From contig CAZWGA010000016.1 in the NCBI GenBank assembly GCA_964633285.1, forward strand, positions 29,729 to 93,728: DNA of 64,000 nt, given 5' to 3'. Numbering within the stretch: the first letter of the stretch is position 1; each line of letters starts with the position of its first letter. This document shows positions 33,297 through 42,654 of this stretch, piece after piece. This stretch comes from 20CM-2-55-15 sp964633285 (GTDB lineage: Bacteria; Acidobacteriota; Terriglobia; 20CM-2-55-15). The notes under the pieces are model-generated. The model saw nothing but the letters and a program-made list of their open reading frames with translations. It ran no database searches and was not told where the DNA came from. Position numbers and translations under genes: made by a program.

Positions 33297-34604
33297 ATGA
33301 AGCGCAATCTCTACGTTGGTGCGATCTTTCTGGTAGCGCTGGCCGCGCTTGCCGGAACGAGTGTGATTCTGCAGAAGAAGGCTGCGGTTGAAGCGGCCGG
33401 TGTGATGGCTCCGCGATTTGAAGTTGATCCGCTGTGGCCGAAGCCGATGCCGAACCACTGGATTCTTGGCCAGACCATTGGAGTGTCGGTCGATGCGAAC
33501 GATGGCATTTGGATCATTCATCGTGCGGGATCGCTCGAACCCGGCGAAGTGCATGCGACAACGAATCCGCCGATCGCGCAATGCTGTGCACCCGCACCGC
33601 CGGTGATTCACTTCGATGCGGAAGGCAACTACGTATCGAGCTTCGGCGGACCGGCGCAGGGATACGATTGGCCGGAATCCAATCACGGTGTCACGATCGA
33701 TTACAAAGGCAATGTCTGGATCGGCGGTAACGGCACGGCTGCTGCGGGCGGCGCCGCTGCTCCAAGAGGACAAGCTGCCGCTCGCGGGCAGCAGCCTGCG
33801 GCAACGGCACGCACCGGGCAGGAACAAAATGAAGAACAGTCCTCCGCAGCTCTCAGTTATCCCAACGATGATTCCATGATCCTGAAGTTCACTCAGGCCG
33901 GAAAGTTCCTGATGCAAATCGGCAAGCCGCATCAAAGCAAGGGAAGCAATGATGTCGAGAATCTGCGGCGCCCGGCGAAAACGTTCATCGACAAGATGAC
34001 CAACGAGGTCTACGTCGCCGATGGTTACGGCAATCATCGCGTGATTGTGTACGACGCCGATACCGGCAAATACAAAAGACACTGGGGCGCATACGGCAAC
34101 AAACCCAGCGATGCGAACCTGGGTCCCTACAATCCGGACGCGCCGCCGGCCCAGCAATTCCGTAATCCCGTTCATTGCGCCGATTTGTCCGTCGACCGAA
34201 TGCTCTATGTTTGCGATCGCGCGAACGACCGGCTGCAGGTGTTCAAGCCCGATGGAACTTTTGTGAAAGAGATGTTCTATAACAAAAAGACGCTGGGATC
34301 CGGTTCGGTGTGGGACATCGCGTTCTCGAAGGACGCGCAGCAGAAATACATCTACCTTGCAGATGGCGAAAACGATCGTGTTCACATCATCGACCGCCAG
34401 TCACTCCAGATCCTCACCACTTTTGGAGAAGGCGGCCGGCAGCCCGGCGAGTTTTATGGCGTGCACAGCATCGCTACCGATTCCAAAGGCAACATCTATA
34501 CAACCGAAACATATCGTGGCCAGCGCGTGCAGAAATTTGTGTACAAGGGGCTGGCGCCGGTAACCAAAGAAGATCAAGGCGTGGTTTGGCCGGCAAAGAA
34601 GTAA
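33297..34604 (+). CDS. Exported NHL-repeat beta-propeller protein
   Basis: A 435-residue exported protein: signal peptide about 1-35, then FEVDPLWPKPMPNHWILGQT, typical of the Acidobacteriota group resembling peptidyl-alpha-hydroxyglycine amidating lyase propellers. Repeats include GVSVDANDGIWIIHR, GVTIDYKGNVWIGG, YVADGYGNHRVIVYDADTGK, YVCDRANDRLQVFKPDGT and YLADGENDRVHIID, giving a six-bladed NHL propeller. A low-complexity Ala/Gln/Arg insert lies near residues 145-180. It probably binds a ligand or other exported proteins; lyase activity is not shown. The YVTN propeller follows 25 bp downstream. Confidence 0.8.
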   Translation: MKRNLYVGAIFLVALAALAGTSVILQKKAAVEAAGVMAPRFEVDPLWPKPMPNHWILGQTIGVSVDANDGIWIIHRAGSLEPGEVHATTNPPIAQCCAPAPPVIHFDAEGNYVSSFGGPAQGYDWPESNHGVTIDYKGNVWIGGNGTAAAGGAAAPRGQAAARGQQPAATARTGQEQNEEQSSAALSYPNDDSMILKFTQAGKFLMQIGKPHQSKGSNDVENLRRPAKTFIDKMTNEVYVADGYGNHRVIVYDADTGKYKRHWGAYGNKPSDANLGPYNPDAPPAQQFRNPVHCADLSVDRMLYVCDRANDRLQVFKPDGTFVKEMFYNKKTLGSGSVWDIAFSKDAQQKYIYLADGENDRVHIIDRQSLQILTTFGEGGRQPGEFYGVHSIATDSKGNIYTTETYRGQRVQKFVYKGLAPVTKEDQGVVWPAKK

Positions 34605-34629
34605 AGGCCGGAAGCTATAATGGGAAGCT

Positions 34630-35727
34630 ATGAAGAACACATTCATAGCTTCCATTCTTCTCGCATTTCTCATCACACTCGCAGCCGTCGCTCAATCGAA
34701 ACTGCTTCCCGGAATGCCGGCGCCGCTCGATCCGAATGATATCTATGCCGCCGATCGCCCGAACGCGCTGAGTCCTGCAGTGAAGGGTTTTCTGCCTCGA
34801 ATTTATGTTCCCAACACTGAGAGCAACACGGTCTCGGTGATCGATCCCGCCACATACAAAGTCATCGAAACGATTCCTACGGGACGCCAGCCGCAGCATG
34901 TCACGCCGTCGTATGACATGACACAGCTATGGATACTCAACGACAAGGGAGACAGTTTGACTTCGATCGATCCGGCGACAGGCAAGAAAGGATCGACAGT
35001 TCCCGTCGACGATCCGTACAACATGTATTACACGCCCGACGGCAAATACGCGATTGTCGTTGCCGAACAAATGATGCGGCTGATGTTCCGCGATCCCAAA
35101 ACCATGGCCTTGAAGAATTCCGTCTGGTTCAACTGCAAAGGAATCGATCACATGGATTTTTCCGCGGACGGAACTTATCTGATCGCGAGTTGTGAGTTCG
35201 GCGACAAAATCATCAAGGTTGATGTGCAGTCTCAAAAGCTCGTGGGCAGCATCACACTGGGGCCGCACAACGGACCGCAGGATGTGAAGCTCTCTCCGGA
35301 TGGAAAAGTTTTTTACGTCGCCGATATGCATGCCGACGGCGTTCATCTCATCGATGGCGACAAGGTTCAGAAGATCGGTTTCATTCCAACGGGCGTCGGG
35401 GCGCATGGACTCTATGTCAGCCGGGACTCGAAGGTTTTGTATGTCTCCAATCGAATGGAAGGCAGCATATCGTTGATTGATTTCAAAACCCGGAAGGTCG
35501 TCAAGAAATGGCAATTGCCTGGCGGCGGCAGCCCTGACATGGGCGGCGTTTCAGCCGATGGAAAAGTGTTGTGGCTCTCCGGGCGTTATCACGCCGAGGT
35601 GTATGCCATCGACACGAACGATGGCCATCTCATCGCGAAAATCCCTGTGGGCAAAGGACCGCACGGGTTATGTGTTTATCCTCAACCCGGCAGATACTCT
35701 CTGGGGCATACGGGAATATTCCGGTAG
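34630..35727 (+). CDS. Exported YVTN-family beta-propeller protein
   Basis: A 365-residue exported protein with a signal peptide (about 1-21) and YVTN-type repeats: IYVPNTESNTVSVIDPATYK, HVTPSYDMTQLWILNDKGDS, YYTPDGKYAIVVAE, DVKLSPDGKVFYVADMHADG, GLYVSRDSKVLYVSNRMEGS and GGVSADGKVLWLSG. This builds a seven-bladed surface or periplasmic propeller. No catalytic residues are apparent. It pairs with the upstream NHL propeller on one transcript. Confidence 0.85.
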   Translation: MKNTFIASILLAFLITLAAVAQSKLLPGMPAPLDPNDIYAADRPNALSPAVKGFLPRIYVPNTESNTVSVIDPATYKVIETIPTGRQPQHVTPSYDMTQLWILNDKGDSLTSIDPATGKKGSTVPVDDPYNMYYTPDGKYAIVVAEQMMRLMFRDPKTMALKNSVWFNCKGIDHMDFSADGTYLIASCEFGDKIIKVDVQSQKLVGSITLGPHNGPQDVKLSPDGKVFYVADMHADGVHLIDGDKVQKIGFIPTGVGAHGLYVSRDSKVLYVSNRMEGSISLIDFKTRKVVKKWQLPGGGSPDMGGVSADGKVLWLSGRYHAEVYAIDTNDGHLIAKIPVGKGPHGLCVYPQPGRYSLGHTGIFR

Positions 35728-35755
35728 GCTTGTTCTTCCCGATCCTGATGACGAA

Positions 35756-36856
35756 CTACTTCGACATTTGAATCACGTCCTCGTAGCCCGTCACTTTTCC
35801 CGCACCGAAAGCCTTGACGACTTCAGCCATCGGCGACAGCAGTTGTATAAACCGGCTGCGGTTTTGCTGGCGCTGCGCTTCGCCGTAAGCAAAGTGAGAA
35901 CTTCGAATGAACATGCTCGAGGAATCGAGCGGAAATGTTGAGACATTCGCAAGGAAACGGCGCCAGTCGTCGCCCTGCTGAAACAGGTACTGCTCGACGT
36001 TGGAGGTATAGAACGCCGTGACTGTGGCTCCATGGTCCCGAATGTAACGGCCCGCACTTCTCAGCGCCTTGCTGCCCGCAAAGTCTCCCACGACGGGAAC
36101 AACCAGATTCCTGCGTTCGAGTTCGCGCACGGCCTGGAAATTCTCTTCGTTCGCAAGATAGCTGCGCGCGACACCGCGTTCGTCTGTGGCGATCATCAGG
36201 TCGGAATACGTCGCTCCTCCAAACGGGGTAAATGCGGACCTCGAATAGCCGAAAGCTCCATCCGCATCGAAGAACACTCTATAAATGAAATCGATGGATT
36301 CCTTATCGTCGGCCGTCAACTGAAAATGGTGCTCCTTGATCAGAGAATCCTTGATGGCCTGAAGATTCTGCAGGTAGAACCCCGTGTTGGGCGGACTTCT
36401 GCGAAAAGCATCAAACATCTCACGGACCGTCGATTTATCCGTCAAACCCACGGGCATTTTCCGCGAGAACAAGTGCGAGAGAAAGTCGGCGCGATTCGAC
36501 GACATCTCGAAAATCGTCTTGTAGATCAGATGCTCCACCATGTTTTGCCGGCGTATATCGACGATGAAAGCCATTTGAGGATGGATCGCCGCAATGTAGG
36601 TGAAGTTCTGCTCCGGACCGACACCCAGATAAACGCCGCCGGGCTTTCGATTCTCCTTTAACCGCGGAATGACGTATTGAAAGGTTTGTTCATTCGACAT
36701 GTACTCGAAACGGAAGCTGCCGCTTTCTTCCGAGTAGTCTGAAACAAGGCGCCAGAACGCGTCATCGGTAAGTTCCCGGGGCAGCGTATCTGCCGCATGG
36801 AAAGGAATAATGAAGAACAGAACGGTTAACAACAAACACACCGAAAACCATTTCAT
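35756..36856 (-). CDS. Exported hypothetical protein (LIC_10091-like)
   Basis: A 366-residue protein with a signal peptide from ATG 36856 (GGAGTAA precedes; MKWFSVCLLLTVLFFIIPFH). The mature part has GGVYLGVGPEQNFTYIAAIH, FIVDIRRQNMVEHLIYK, VVGDFAGSKALRSAGRYIRD and TAFYTSNVEQYLF. This arrangement resembles a degenerate SAM-methyltransferase-like Rossmann fold annotated as LIC_10091-type in other bacteria. Whether it is catalytic is unknown. It lies 16 bp after the VOC gene on the same strand. Confidence 0.65.
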   Translation of the reverse strand: MKWFSVCLLLTVLFFIIPFHAADTLPRELTDDAFWRLVSDYSEESGSFRFEYMSNEQTFQYVIPRLKENRKPGGVYLGVGPEQNFTYIAAIHPQMAFIVDIRRQNMVEHLIYKTIFEMSSNRADFLSHLFSRKMPVGLTDKSTVREMFDAFRRSPPNTGFYLQNLQAIKDSLIKEHHFQLTADDKESIDFIYRVFFDADGAFGYSRSAFTPFGGATYSDLMIATDERGVARSYLANEENFQAVRELERRNLVVPVVGDFAGSKALRSAGRYIRDHGATVTAFYTSNVEQYLFQQGDDWRRFLANVSTFPLDSSSMFIRSSHFAYGEAQRQQNRSRFIQLLSPMAEVVKAFGAGKVTGYEDVIQMSK

Positions 36857-36872
36857 GCTGTTTACTCCAACC

Positions 36873-37766
36873 TCATGCCAACCGGCCCCGCAGTTCCACA
36901 ATAATTCCATTCGGGTCCCGGAATCGCAAAAGTTCAAGATCCCTGAAACGCGACCGATCCTGAGCTTCATCCGCCGCAGATAGAATTTCAGCGCCGAGAT
37001 TTTTCAAGCCGGCCGCAACAACCGCGGGATCGTACCCTGCGACGCCGACGCAGAAGTGATCGATCCTCGGCGTCTCCCCTGCTTTAACGGCCTGTATTCC
37101 GAGCCGCGTGCCGCCGATCTGGAACCACAATCGATCCGGGTTGGTATTCCTGGACCATTCCCTGCCGAACAACAATCGGTAATATTTCGCGGATTTTTCA
37201 ACGTCCGTCACACTCAACATGATGTGATCGAGACCTAGCGGATGCACGAGAGCGGACTTATCCGTGATGCGCCCGGCAGGTATCGTGGTTCGCGCCAGGC
37301 CGCCGGGAATACCGAGCAATTGAAGCTGAATTCCATCCGCGTCGCCGATCATGCCGACGCCGCCGGCATTCACGGTAATGCCCTGAGCGTCGAGTTCCTG
37401 CCGGAATGCCTGCGCGTTGTATCCGTCAACGAGCGCGCAATAGTGATCGATACGCGATGGCGTCCCGGCCTGCCGATTGATGCCTAGCGCGATGTATCCG
37501 ATCCCCATGGATACGTAATATCGCAACGGCTCACTGTTTTCCTTGTGCAGTTCCGGATTGAAAATCGATCCATAGAACAATCCGGCTTTCGCAACGTCAG
37601 GCACCGTCATGCCGAAGTGTTCGAGGCCTGTCGTGCGAAGCGGCAGTTGCGGACCCTGCGCTGGAGCCGCCGCTCCTCGCGCCTGTCCAAAACTTGCTGC
37701 ATTGCGCAACGGCAATACTGCGCCTGCAACACCAAGCCGGCTAAGAAAAGAACGGCGAGTCCACAT
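36873..37766 (-). CDS. Exported (Tat) protein with two VOC/glyoxalase domains
   Basis: A 297-residue protein. The N-terminus MWTRRSFLSRLGVAGAVLPL is a twin-arginine signal; a tandem Met one codon upstream (37769) is an alternative start. Two vicinal-oxygen-chelate domains follow: TGLEHFGMTVPDVAKAGLFY (about 45-170) and LGLDHIMLSVTDVEKSAKYY (about 175-295), the second ending ELLRFRDPNGIIVELRGR. His and Glu positions for a metal are present. Tat export fits a cofactor- or metal-loaded periplasmic enzyme. The substrate is unknown. Confidence 0.85.
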   Translation of the reverse strand: MWTRRSFLSRLGVAGAVLPLRNAASFGQARGAAAPAQGPQLPLRTTGLEHFGMTVPDVAKAGLFYGSIFNPELHKENSEPLRYYVSMGIGYIALGINRQAGTPSRIDHYCALVDGYNAQAFRQELDAQGITVNAGGVGMIGDADGIQLQLLGIPGGLARTTIPAGRITDKSALVHPLGLDHIMLSVTDVEKSAKYYRLLFGREWSRNTNPDRLWFQIGGTRLGIQAVKAGETPRIDHFCVGVAGYDPAVVAAGLKNLGAEILSAADEAQDRSRFRDLELLRFRDPNGIIVELRGRLA

Positions 37767-37837
37767 CACAACCTCCGATACGCGGCACGGTATCCGGTCC
37801 TTTTACCACAACGCCCGTGCTTTGGTGGTTTCACAAT

Positions 37838-37883
37838 TCGGCGTCAGACCCGGCAAGCTGATGCAACAAGGGTCTGACGCCGA
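37838..37883. repeat. Inverted repeat with GTCAGACC core
   Basis: Arms of 14 bp (37838-37851 and 37870-37883) read TCGGCGTCAGACCC and its exact complement around an 18-bp loop. It lies between two divergent VOC genes and ends 27 bp before the ATG at 37911. The GTCAGA core is shared with the larger hairpin at 10719-10782, suggesting the same dispersed repeat class. Confidence 0.75.
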
Positions 37884-37910
37884 CGCCGAAGTACTCTATA
37901 ATGCCGGACC

Positions 37911-38282
37911 ATGAAAAGCATGCTGACGATGGTCACGGTCTCCGACATGAATCGCTCTGTCTCGTTCTACAAGGACACCCTGGGTCTCACACTTCGATTT
38001 CAATCACCGGACTGGTCTGAATTCGATGCGGGCGGAACAACGCTCGCGCTTCATGGAGGAGGCGTCCCCGGACCGCTACCATCAGGTAAAGAACAAATCG
38101 CCGGAAGAGCCACGCTCGGATTCAACGTGGAGAACCTCGACCAGGCCTTCGCAGAAGTGAAATCCAAAGGAGCGCGCGTGCTCATGCCGCCGATGGAGAG
38201 GGCCGAGCAAGGAATCCGGCTCGCGATCGTGCTCGATCCTGACGGCCTGCCCGTTTCCCTAGCTCAAACGACGCTCCATTAG
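37911..38282 (+). CDS. VOC family (glyoxalase/bleomycin-resistance-like) protein
   Basis: A 123-residue cytosolic single-domain VOC protein: MLTMVTVSDMNRSVSFYKDT (first beta-alpha unit), WSEFDAGGTTLALHGGG, ATLGFNVENLDQAFAEVKSK and the final LAIVLDPDGLPVSLAQ. Such proteins dimerise and bind a divalent metal; the substrate cannot be told from sequence. Its 3' end overlaps the convergent SnoaL-like gene by 4 bp. Confidence 0.85.
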   Translation: MKSMLTMVTVSDMNRSVSFYKDTLGLTLRFQSPDWSEFDAGGTTLALHGGGVPGPLPSGKEQIAGRATLGFNVENLDQAFAEVKSKGARVLMPPMERAEQGIRLAIVLDPDGLPVSLAQTTLH

Positions 38283-38755
38283 TGCGCAACAGCAGGCGTG
38301 TCGACCGCACCGTGGACCAGCACAACCTTCCAGTCGTTCCCAACCTTCCGGAAAACAAGACTGTTGGTGCCTTTGACCCGATTGGTGCCCTCGATCACGT
38401 AGTTGAAACCCGCCCAGCCTCCGGTATCCCAATTTGATGTTCTCAGATTGGTGATGCTCAGCTTCCTTGGAGGATTCGCCGACAAAAGCCGATTGATCCA
38501 TACGTTGGCGAGAAGGTGATGCCCGTCTTCATCCAGCCACACGGCATTCGGATCGAGAACCTTGTCGAAATACGCGGTGTCGTGATTGTTGAAGGCCGTA
38601 ACAATGCCGTTGACTGCATCAGCGATCGGACCGGACGCCGTTGCCGGCGGAGCAAAAATATTCGGACGGACGCCCCGATTCTGCGCCGCGGGCGCCAGAG
38701 CACGGATAGTCAGTATAGAGGCCACCAATAACAACCAGCGTAACGTTCTGTTCAT
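38279..38755 (-). CDS. Exported SnoaL/DUF4440-like protein
   Basis: A 158-residue protein with a signal peptide (MNRTLRWLLLVASILTIRAL, cleaved near AAQNR) and an NTF2-like domain: IADAVNGIVTAFNNHDTAYF, DPNAVWLDEDGHHL and SLVFRKVGNDWKVVLVHG. The tail VLVHGA with a final His pattern is typical of DUF4440. It may be a periplasmic isomerase-like or binding protein. It follows the esterase genes at 38766 and 39470 in the same direction with a 10-bp gap. Confidence 0.78.
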   Translation of the reverse strand: MNRTLRWLLLVASILTIRALAPAAQNRGVRPNIFAPPATASGPIADAVNGIVTAFNNHDTAYFDKVLDPNAVWLDEDGHHLLANVWINRLLSANPPRKLSITNLRTSNWDTGGWAGFNYVIEGTNRVKGTNSLVFRKVGNDWKVVLVHGAVDTPAVAH

Positions 38756-38765
38756 CGGACTCCTT

Positions 38766-39464
38766 TCAATTACAACCTTTCATAGCTTCTTCCAGTTGAT
38801 CATAGAGGCGTTTGGCGCCATCACCGGCGAGGGTTTGAATCATGTGCTGTTGACCTTTTTCAACGGTCATGCGGACATGAAAGCCGCGCCGGCGCAGCGC
38901 ATCGGATTGCTGCCGCATCGCACCGATCCAACTCGAGTCGAGTTCCCCGGCGTGCATGTAGATGCAAAGCGGACTCAAAGCGTCGAGTGGGGTTTCATCA
39001 GCGAGATATCCCGGATATCCCGTGACCGACTTGAAGTATTGCGGATACTTCGCCGCAATGTGAAACGCGCTTAGACCGCCGCTGGAGAAACCCGCAATGT
39101 GGAGTTTTCCATCCTGAACTTTGTAATCGCGCAGAATCTGATCGAGGAACTCCGGGAAGATCCGATCGCCTTTTTGATAGAAGAGATCATTGCCGGGAGC
39201 AGCCGGACTCACAATGATGTATCCACGCCGCTGCGCCTCCAGGCCCCAGTTCCTCGCAAGCATCCCATCCACCATCGGCATCGTCTGTGAACCGCCGGCA
39301 AAAGCGAGCACGGCCGGATAGGCGCGGGACGCATCGTATGTTCGAGGCAGAATGACTTTGTAGTGAACGGTAGTGCCGGCAATCGTTGCGGTTTTTTCCT
39401 GTGTCTCCGCAAAAGCAGATATGCAGAAAGCGCTCAGCAGCCAGATCACGAACGAGGATCGCAT
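38766..39464 (-). CDS. Exported alpha/beta-hydrolase esterase
   Basis: A 232-residue exported hydrolase with signal peptide about 1-19 from ATG 39464 (an upstream Met at 39473 is possible and would overlap the preceding gene). Core motifs are VILPRTYDASRAYPAVLAFA (oxyanion region), the nucleophile elbow AGFSSGGLSAFH, an acidic residue in YMHAGELDSSW and a late His in EKGQQHMIQTL. It resembles PHB-depolymerase/acetylxylan-esterase-like proteins. It is in the same direction as the 39470 gene, close to its stop. Confidence 0.78.
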   Translation of the reverse strand: MRSSFVIWLLSAFCISAFAETQEKTATIAGTTVHYKVILPRTYDASRAYPAVLAFAGGSQTMPMVDGMLARNWGLEAQRRGYIIVSPAAPGNDLFYQKGDRIFPEFLDQILRDYKVQDGKLHIAGFSSGGLSAFHIAAKYPQYFKSVTGYPGYLADETPLDALSPLCIYMHAGELDSSWIGAMRQQSDALRRRGFHVRMTVEKGQQHMIQTLAGDGAKRLYDQLEEAMKGCN

Positions 39465-39469
39465 CAGGC

Positions 39470-40927
39470 TCAATTGCTGTTTGCCGTAAGCGACTGTTTG
39501 ATCCTCTTCGCATCGCCTTCGGTCAGCCAGTGTTCTTTTACAAGGCGATCGACCGTTTCCGTCATGCGGCTCGCGTAGTTCTTGCGGCTCCCGTAAAGTT
39601 CGTTGATGCGCGCCGCGTCGAACGAAACCTTGTGCCCCATTTCGCGGCAGGTGCCGGGCCCGGGACTGCTCGTGAAATAAGTGGCGTCGGGAACATCAAT
39701 GTATGGCGTGCGGACTCCGCCGAGTCCGTGTCCCAGCTTATCTGTAACAACCGCAGCCTGGGGTGTTCCCGCATCCTTCAGTTCGACGCGCTCGGCGCGA
39801 GGCGCGGCAGTTCCCATTTTCACCCATTCGTCGAGGTTCGCAAACGCCGAATTGAAGACGAAGCCGATCAGGCTCGGCTCCATCAATGGAATTTCCGGAT
39901 CGCATTTTGCGTTGAACGGCCACTCCACTGTTCCCTGCGCGTTGCCCACTGCCGCAACCTGATCGGGTTGAACCGGAAATCCGTAATACGCGGACTTATC
40001 GATGTGGCCGGCGGAAGCGACTTCATAGAGCCGGAATCGATCCTTGGGCTCATCGCTGTCTGCGCGGCGCGAAGCGAAAGTTCCTCCGATAATCTCTCCC
40101 TGTGCCGCAACTTCGATCACCGGCACGCCGACGTTCTTGATGGCCTGACGGGGATCGGCCGGAGAGGGATTCGGCGCGCATTGATTGAGTCGCGTCATGT
40201 TGAAACCGGCCTTCAACACATAACCGTCATAGACAGGTTTGCCGTTCTCGAGATTTGCGTGAATGGCATTCGCGTATGTCGCGACGTCGCTCCCCTGGGT
40301 CGTCAGATAGAGATTCTGAACGCGAAGACCCGCTAGCGGCCTGCCGGCAACATTGCTTTTCAGGAGTGCTCCAACCTGACTGATCATGTCCCACCGCAAA
40401 CCTTCTTCGGAGGGCGGAGCGGCATTGTTTCCGCACGGCGCATTCGGGGAGGGGTTCGCAAACGATACGGCAGCGTATCGTGTGGGATTGAATTTCTTTA
40501 ATCCGTCGGCAACAGCGGGCAGGGAGATCCCCACCCATGCATCGCCGTGATCCATGATGTAGTCGTGGGTGAAACCCCACATCATCGACCAGTCGAAACG
40601 CCGGGCAGGAAAAAGCAACTCGACCATTACGCTCCCGCTGAATCGCGCCGCGTCTTTGGGCCGGCGCACGAGGATTCGCGTCCCGTAAGGCGCGTTCGGA
40701 GTCTTCACGTTTACCGTGCCATCCGCCGCCCAGTCGTAAACATTCGCGCTGCCCGTCACAATGTATTCCTCTTCGACGTATGCAAGTTTGGAAAGGTCGA
40801 CGGCCGGCGTCGCGTGATTCGCTGCCATGAATGGATAGGAATCGGCGGTAACGGGAACCGGCCCGGTAACCTTCGGCACGGGCGTAGCTCCGGCTGCCAG
40901 AAGCAACGTTGCGATGGCGATGAGCAT
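39470..40927 (-). CDS. Exported alpha/beta-hydrolase-domain protein (ABHD-type, PF20091-like)
   Basis: A 485-residue exported protein: short signal peptide (MLIAIATLLLAAGA), then VTADSYPFMAANHATPAVDL and YVEEEYIVTGSANVYDWAAD, the opening of a family common in Acidobacteriota and proteobacteria annotated as alpha/beta hydrolase domain. LFPARRFDWSMMWGFTHDYI and LYLTTQGSDVATYANAIHAN surround the putative nucleophile region; GQSD-type G-x-S-x-G is not canonical here (TQGSD). The C-terminus has GGVRTPYIDVPDATYF. Possibly an ester or lactone hydrolase; the activity is unproven. Confidence 0.78.
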   Translation of the reverse strand: MLIAIATLLLAAGATPVPKVTGPVPVTADSYPFMAANHATPAVDLSKLAYVEEEYIVTGSANVYDWAADGTVNVKTPNAPYGTRILVRRPKDAARFSGSVMVELLFPARRFDWSMMWGFTHDYIMDHGDAWVGISLPAVADGLKKFNPTRYAAVSFANPSPNAPCGNNAAPPSEEGLRWDMISQVGALLKSNVAGRPLAGLRVQNLYLTTQGSDVATYANAIHANLENGKPVYDGYVLKAGFNMTRLNQCAPNPSPADPRQAIKNVGVPVIEVAAQGEIIGGTFASRRADSDEPKDRFRLYEVASAGHIDKSAYYGFPVQPDQVAAVGNAQGTVEWPFNAKCDPEIPLMEPSLIGFVFNSAFANLDEWVKMGTAAPRAERVELKDAGTPQAAVVTDKLGHGLGGVRTPYIDVPDATYFTSSPGPGTCREMGHKVSFDAARINELYGSRKNYASRMTETVDRLVKEHWLTEGDAKRIKQSLTANSN

Positions 40928-41030
40928 GGAATTTTCCTCCTGATCGATTCGGGAAAGGATAAATCTAAAATGCTCCGTGGTCCATGTTCAATGCTCCACG
41001 GGTACCGGCAGTTGTCACAGTCCAAATGAA

Positions 41031-41342
41031 CTACATCACGCGGTCATGTCCCCATGTCCACCTCGCGCTGATATCAAATTCCTTTGTTCCGCTGGGCGTG
41101 GCATTCGGGTTGTGAAGAGTCTGAGGATTGAACACAATCCCGAGTTCACGAAGCAATTCATCGAGACTTGCGCAGCCGTAAGTCAATCCCGGAAACTCCA
41201 TCGTGTCGCGATTCACATCCGAGACAACGGTCTTTTCCCGATTCACCACAAGCTTACGCAAGGCCCGCATTTTGCCGACTTCACGCCTGAAAAACTGGAT
41301 GAGTTCGACTGCGTCATCGACCGGGCCCGCATAGACGATCAT
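41031..41342 (-). CDS. Hypothetical protein
   Basis: A 103-residue cytosolic protein starting at ATG 41342 (MIVYAGPVDDAVELIQFFRR), divergent from the racemase gene by 40 bp. A longer reading from 41384 would overlap the start of that gene. I do not recognise the family. The composition is ordinary for a folded alpha/beta protein, and this strand reads more naturally than the opposite one. Confidence is limited because there is no motif. Confidence 0.45.
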   Translation of the reverse strand: MIVYAGPVDDAVELIQFFRREVGKMRALRKLVVNREKTVVSDVNRDTMEFPGLTYGCASLDELLRELGIVFNPQTLHNPNATPSGTKEFDISARWTWGHDRVM

Positions 41343-41382
41343 GCCCCAGCAGTTTACCAAATTATGCGAAACTGTATGGCGC

Positions 41383-42654
41383 ATGAGACTGCGCCTGGAT
41401 TACGGATCGGCTGGGTTGTTCGCGGATTTCCCCGATCGTGATACGACGGTCATTGAACCTCTGTATGTACCGCCGGCGGCCGATCCCTTACGCACACTGG
41501 TTGCGGCGCTTCGGAAACCCCTCGGCAAACCTCCTCTGCGCGAGCTCGTGCGGCCGGGAATGCAGATTGGAATTTCCGTCTGCGATATCACTCGCGCACA
41601 GCCTCGCGAATCGATGCTCGAAGCGTTGTTCTCCGAACTCCCCGGATACCCATTAGACGCCGCGACGATTTTCATCGCGACCGGCACTCACAGAGCCAAC
41701 TCCGATGCCGAAATCGAACGCATGTTGGGCCGAAAATTTGCCACCCATTGCCGCATCGTCTGCCACAACGCACGCGACAACGACTCTTTGAAGCATGTCG
41801 GCGACACAACAACCGGCGTGCGCGTGTTGTTGAATCGGAAATGGGCCGAATGCGAATTCAAAATCACAACCGGGTTTGTCGAGCCTCATTTCTTTGCGGG
41901 TTTCAGCGGCGGTCCCAAGATGGTTGCTCCCGGGCTTGCGGGGCTTGAAACCGTCATGGAACTCCACAATGCCGCGCGCATCGGGCATCCGAATGCCACA
42001 TGGGGAATCACCGCCGGCAATCCAATACACGATGATGTGCGTGAGATTGCCCGAATGACTGGGGTCGATTTTGCTCTGGATGTCACGTTGAACCGGGATC
42101 AGCAGATCACCGCCGCCTTTGCGGGTGACCTGCTGAAAGAGCATGCAGCGGCTTGTGAGGCTGCCCGGGAAAACGCGATGCGAAGCGTTCCCACACCTTT
42201 CGATGTGGTCGTCACCACCAATTCGGGATATCCGCTGGATCAGAATCTGTATCAGGCAGTCAAGGGAATGTCCGCGGCGGCCAGGATCGTCAAGAAGAAT
42301 GGAACGATCGTATGCGCCGCGGAATGCCGCGACGGCATTCCGGCTCACGGCTCATACGGCCAGATTCTCAGTTCGCAGCCATCACCCCGCGCGCTGCTCG
42401 ACATGATCACAGCACCCGGTTACTCACAGCCCGATCAATGGCAAGTGCAGATTCAAGCGATGGTTCAACTGAAAGCCAATGTACTCGTCAAGGCGGATTG
42501 TCTCTCCGACGAACAGATTCGAGGGGCACACTTCACACCCATCTCCAATTTGGGAGAAGCTATCGGGGCCGCGCTGAGCGATGCCGGTCCCGGCGCGACT
42601 CTTTGTGTTTTGCCCCACGGACCCCAGACGATTCCCTATCTGGAGACGAAATAG
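41383..42654 (+). CDS. Nickel-dependent lactate racemase (LarA) family protein
   Basis: A 423-residue protein of the LarA family, which uses a covalent nickel-pincer nucleotide to racemise 2-hydroxy acids. Conserved positions are visible: SVCDITRAQP (substrate Arg), FIATGTHRAN (catalytic His), EPHFFAGFSGGPKMVAPGL (second His and the Lys that binds the cofactor, here GGPK where LarA has GGRK) and GITAGNPIHDD. The stop codon is directly followed by the LeuC-type gene's ATG, so its substrate is probably linked to that hydro-lyase rather than lactate. No larB/C/E cofactor genes are in the window. Confidence 0.85.
   Translation: MRLRLDYGSAGLFADFPDRDTTVIEPLYVPPAADPLRTLVAALRKPLGKPPLRELVRPGMQIGISVCDITRAQPRESMLEALFSELPGYPLDAATIFIATGTHRANSDAEIERMLGRKFATHCRIVCHNARDNDSLKHVGDTTTGVRVLLNRKWAECEFKITTGFVEPHFFAGFSGGPKMVAPGLAGLETVMELHNAARIGHPNATWGITAGNPIHDDVREIARMTGVDFALDVTLNRDQQITAAFAGDLLKEHAAACEAARENAMRSVPTPFDVVVTTNSGYPLDQNLYQAVKGMSAAARIVKKNGTIVCAAECRDGIPAHGSYGQILSSQPSPRALLDMITAPGYSQPDQWQVQIQAMVQLKANVLVKADCLSDEQIRGAHFTPISNLGEAIGAALSDAGPGATLCVLPHGPQTIPYLETK

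Noticed and set aside
32514..34385. A 623-codon open frame on the minus strand across the NHL propeller and the start of the DUF6152 fusion
   Set aside because: It is antisense to two genes with signal peptides, repeats and ribosome binding sites, and its composition (Arg/His/Ile-rich, no motif) is that of a GC-driven shadow frame.
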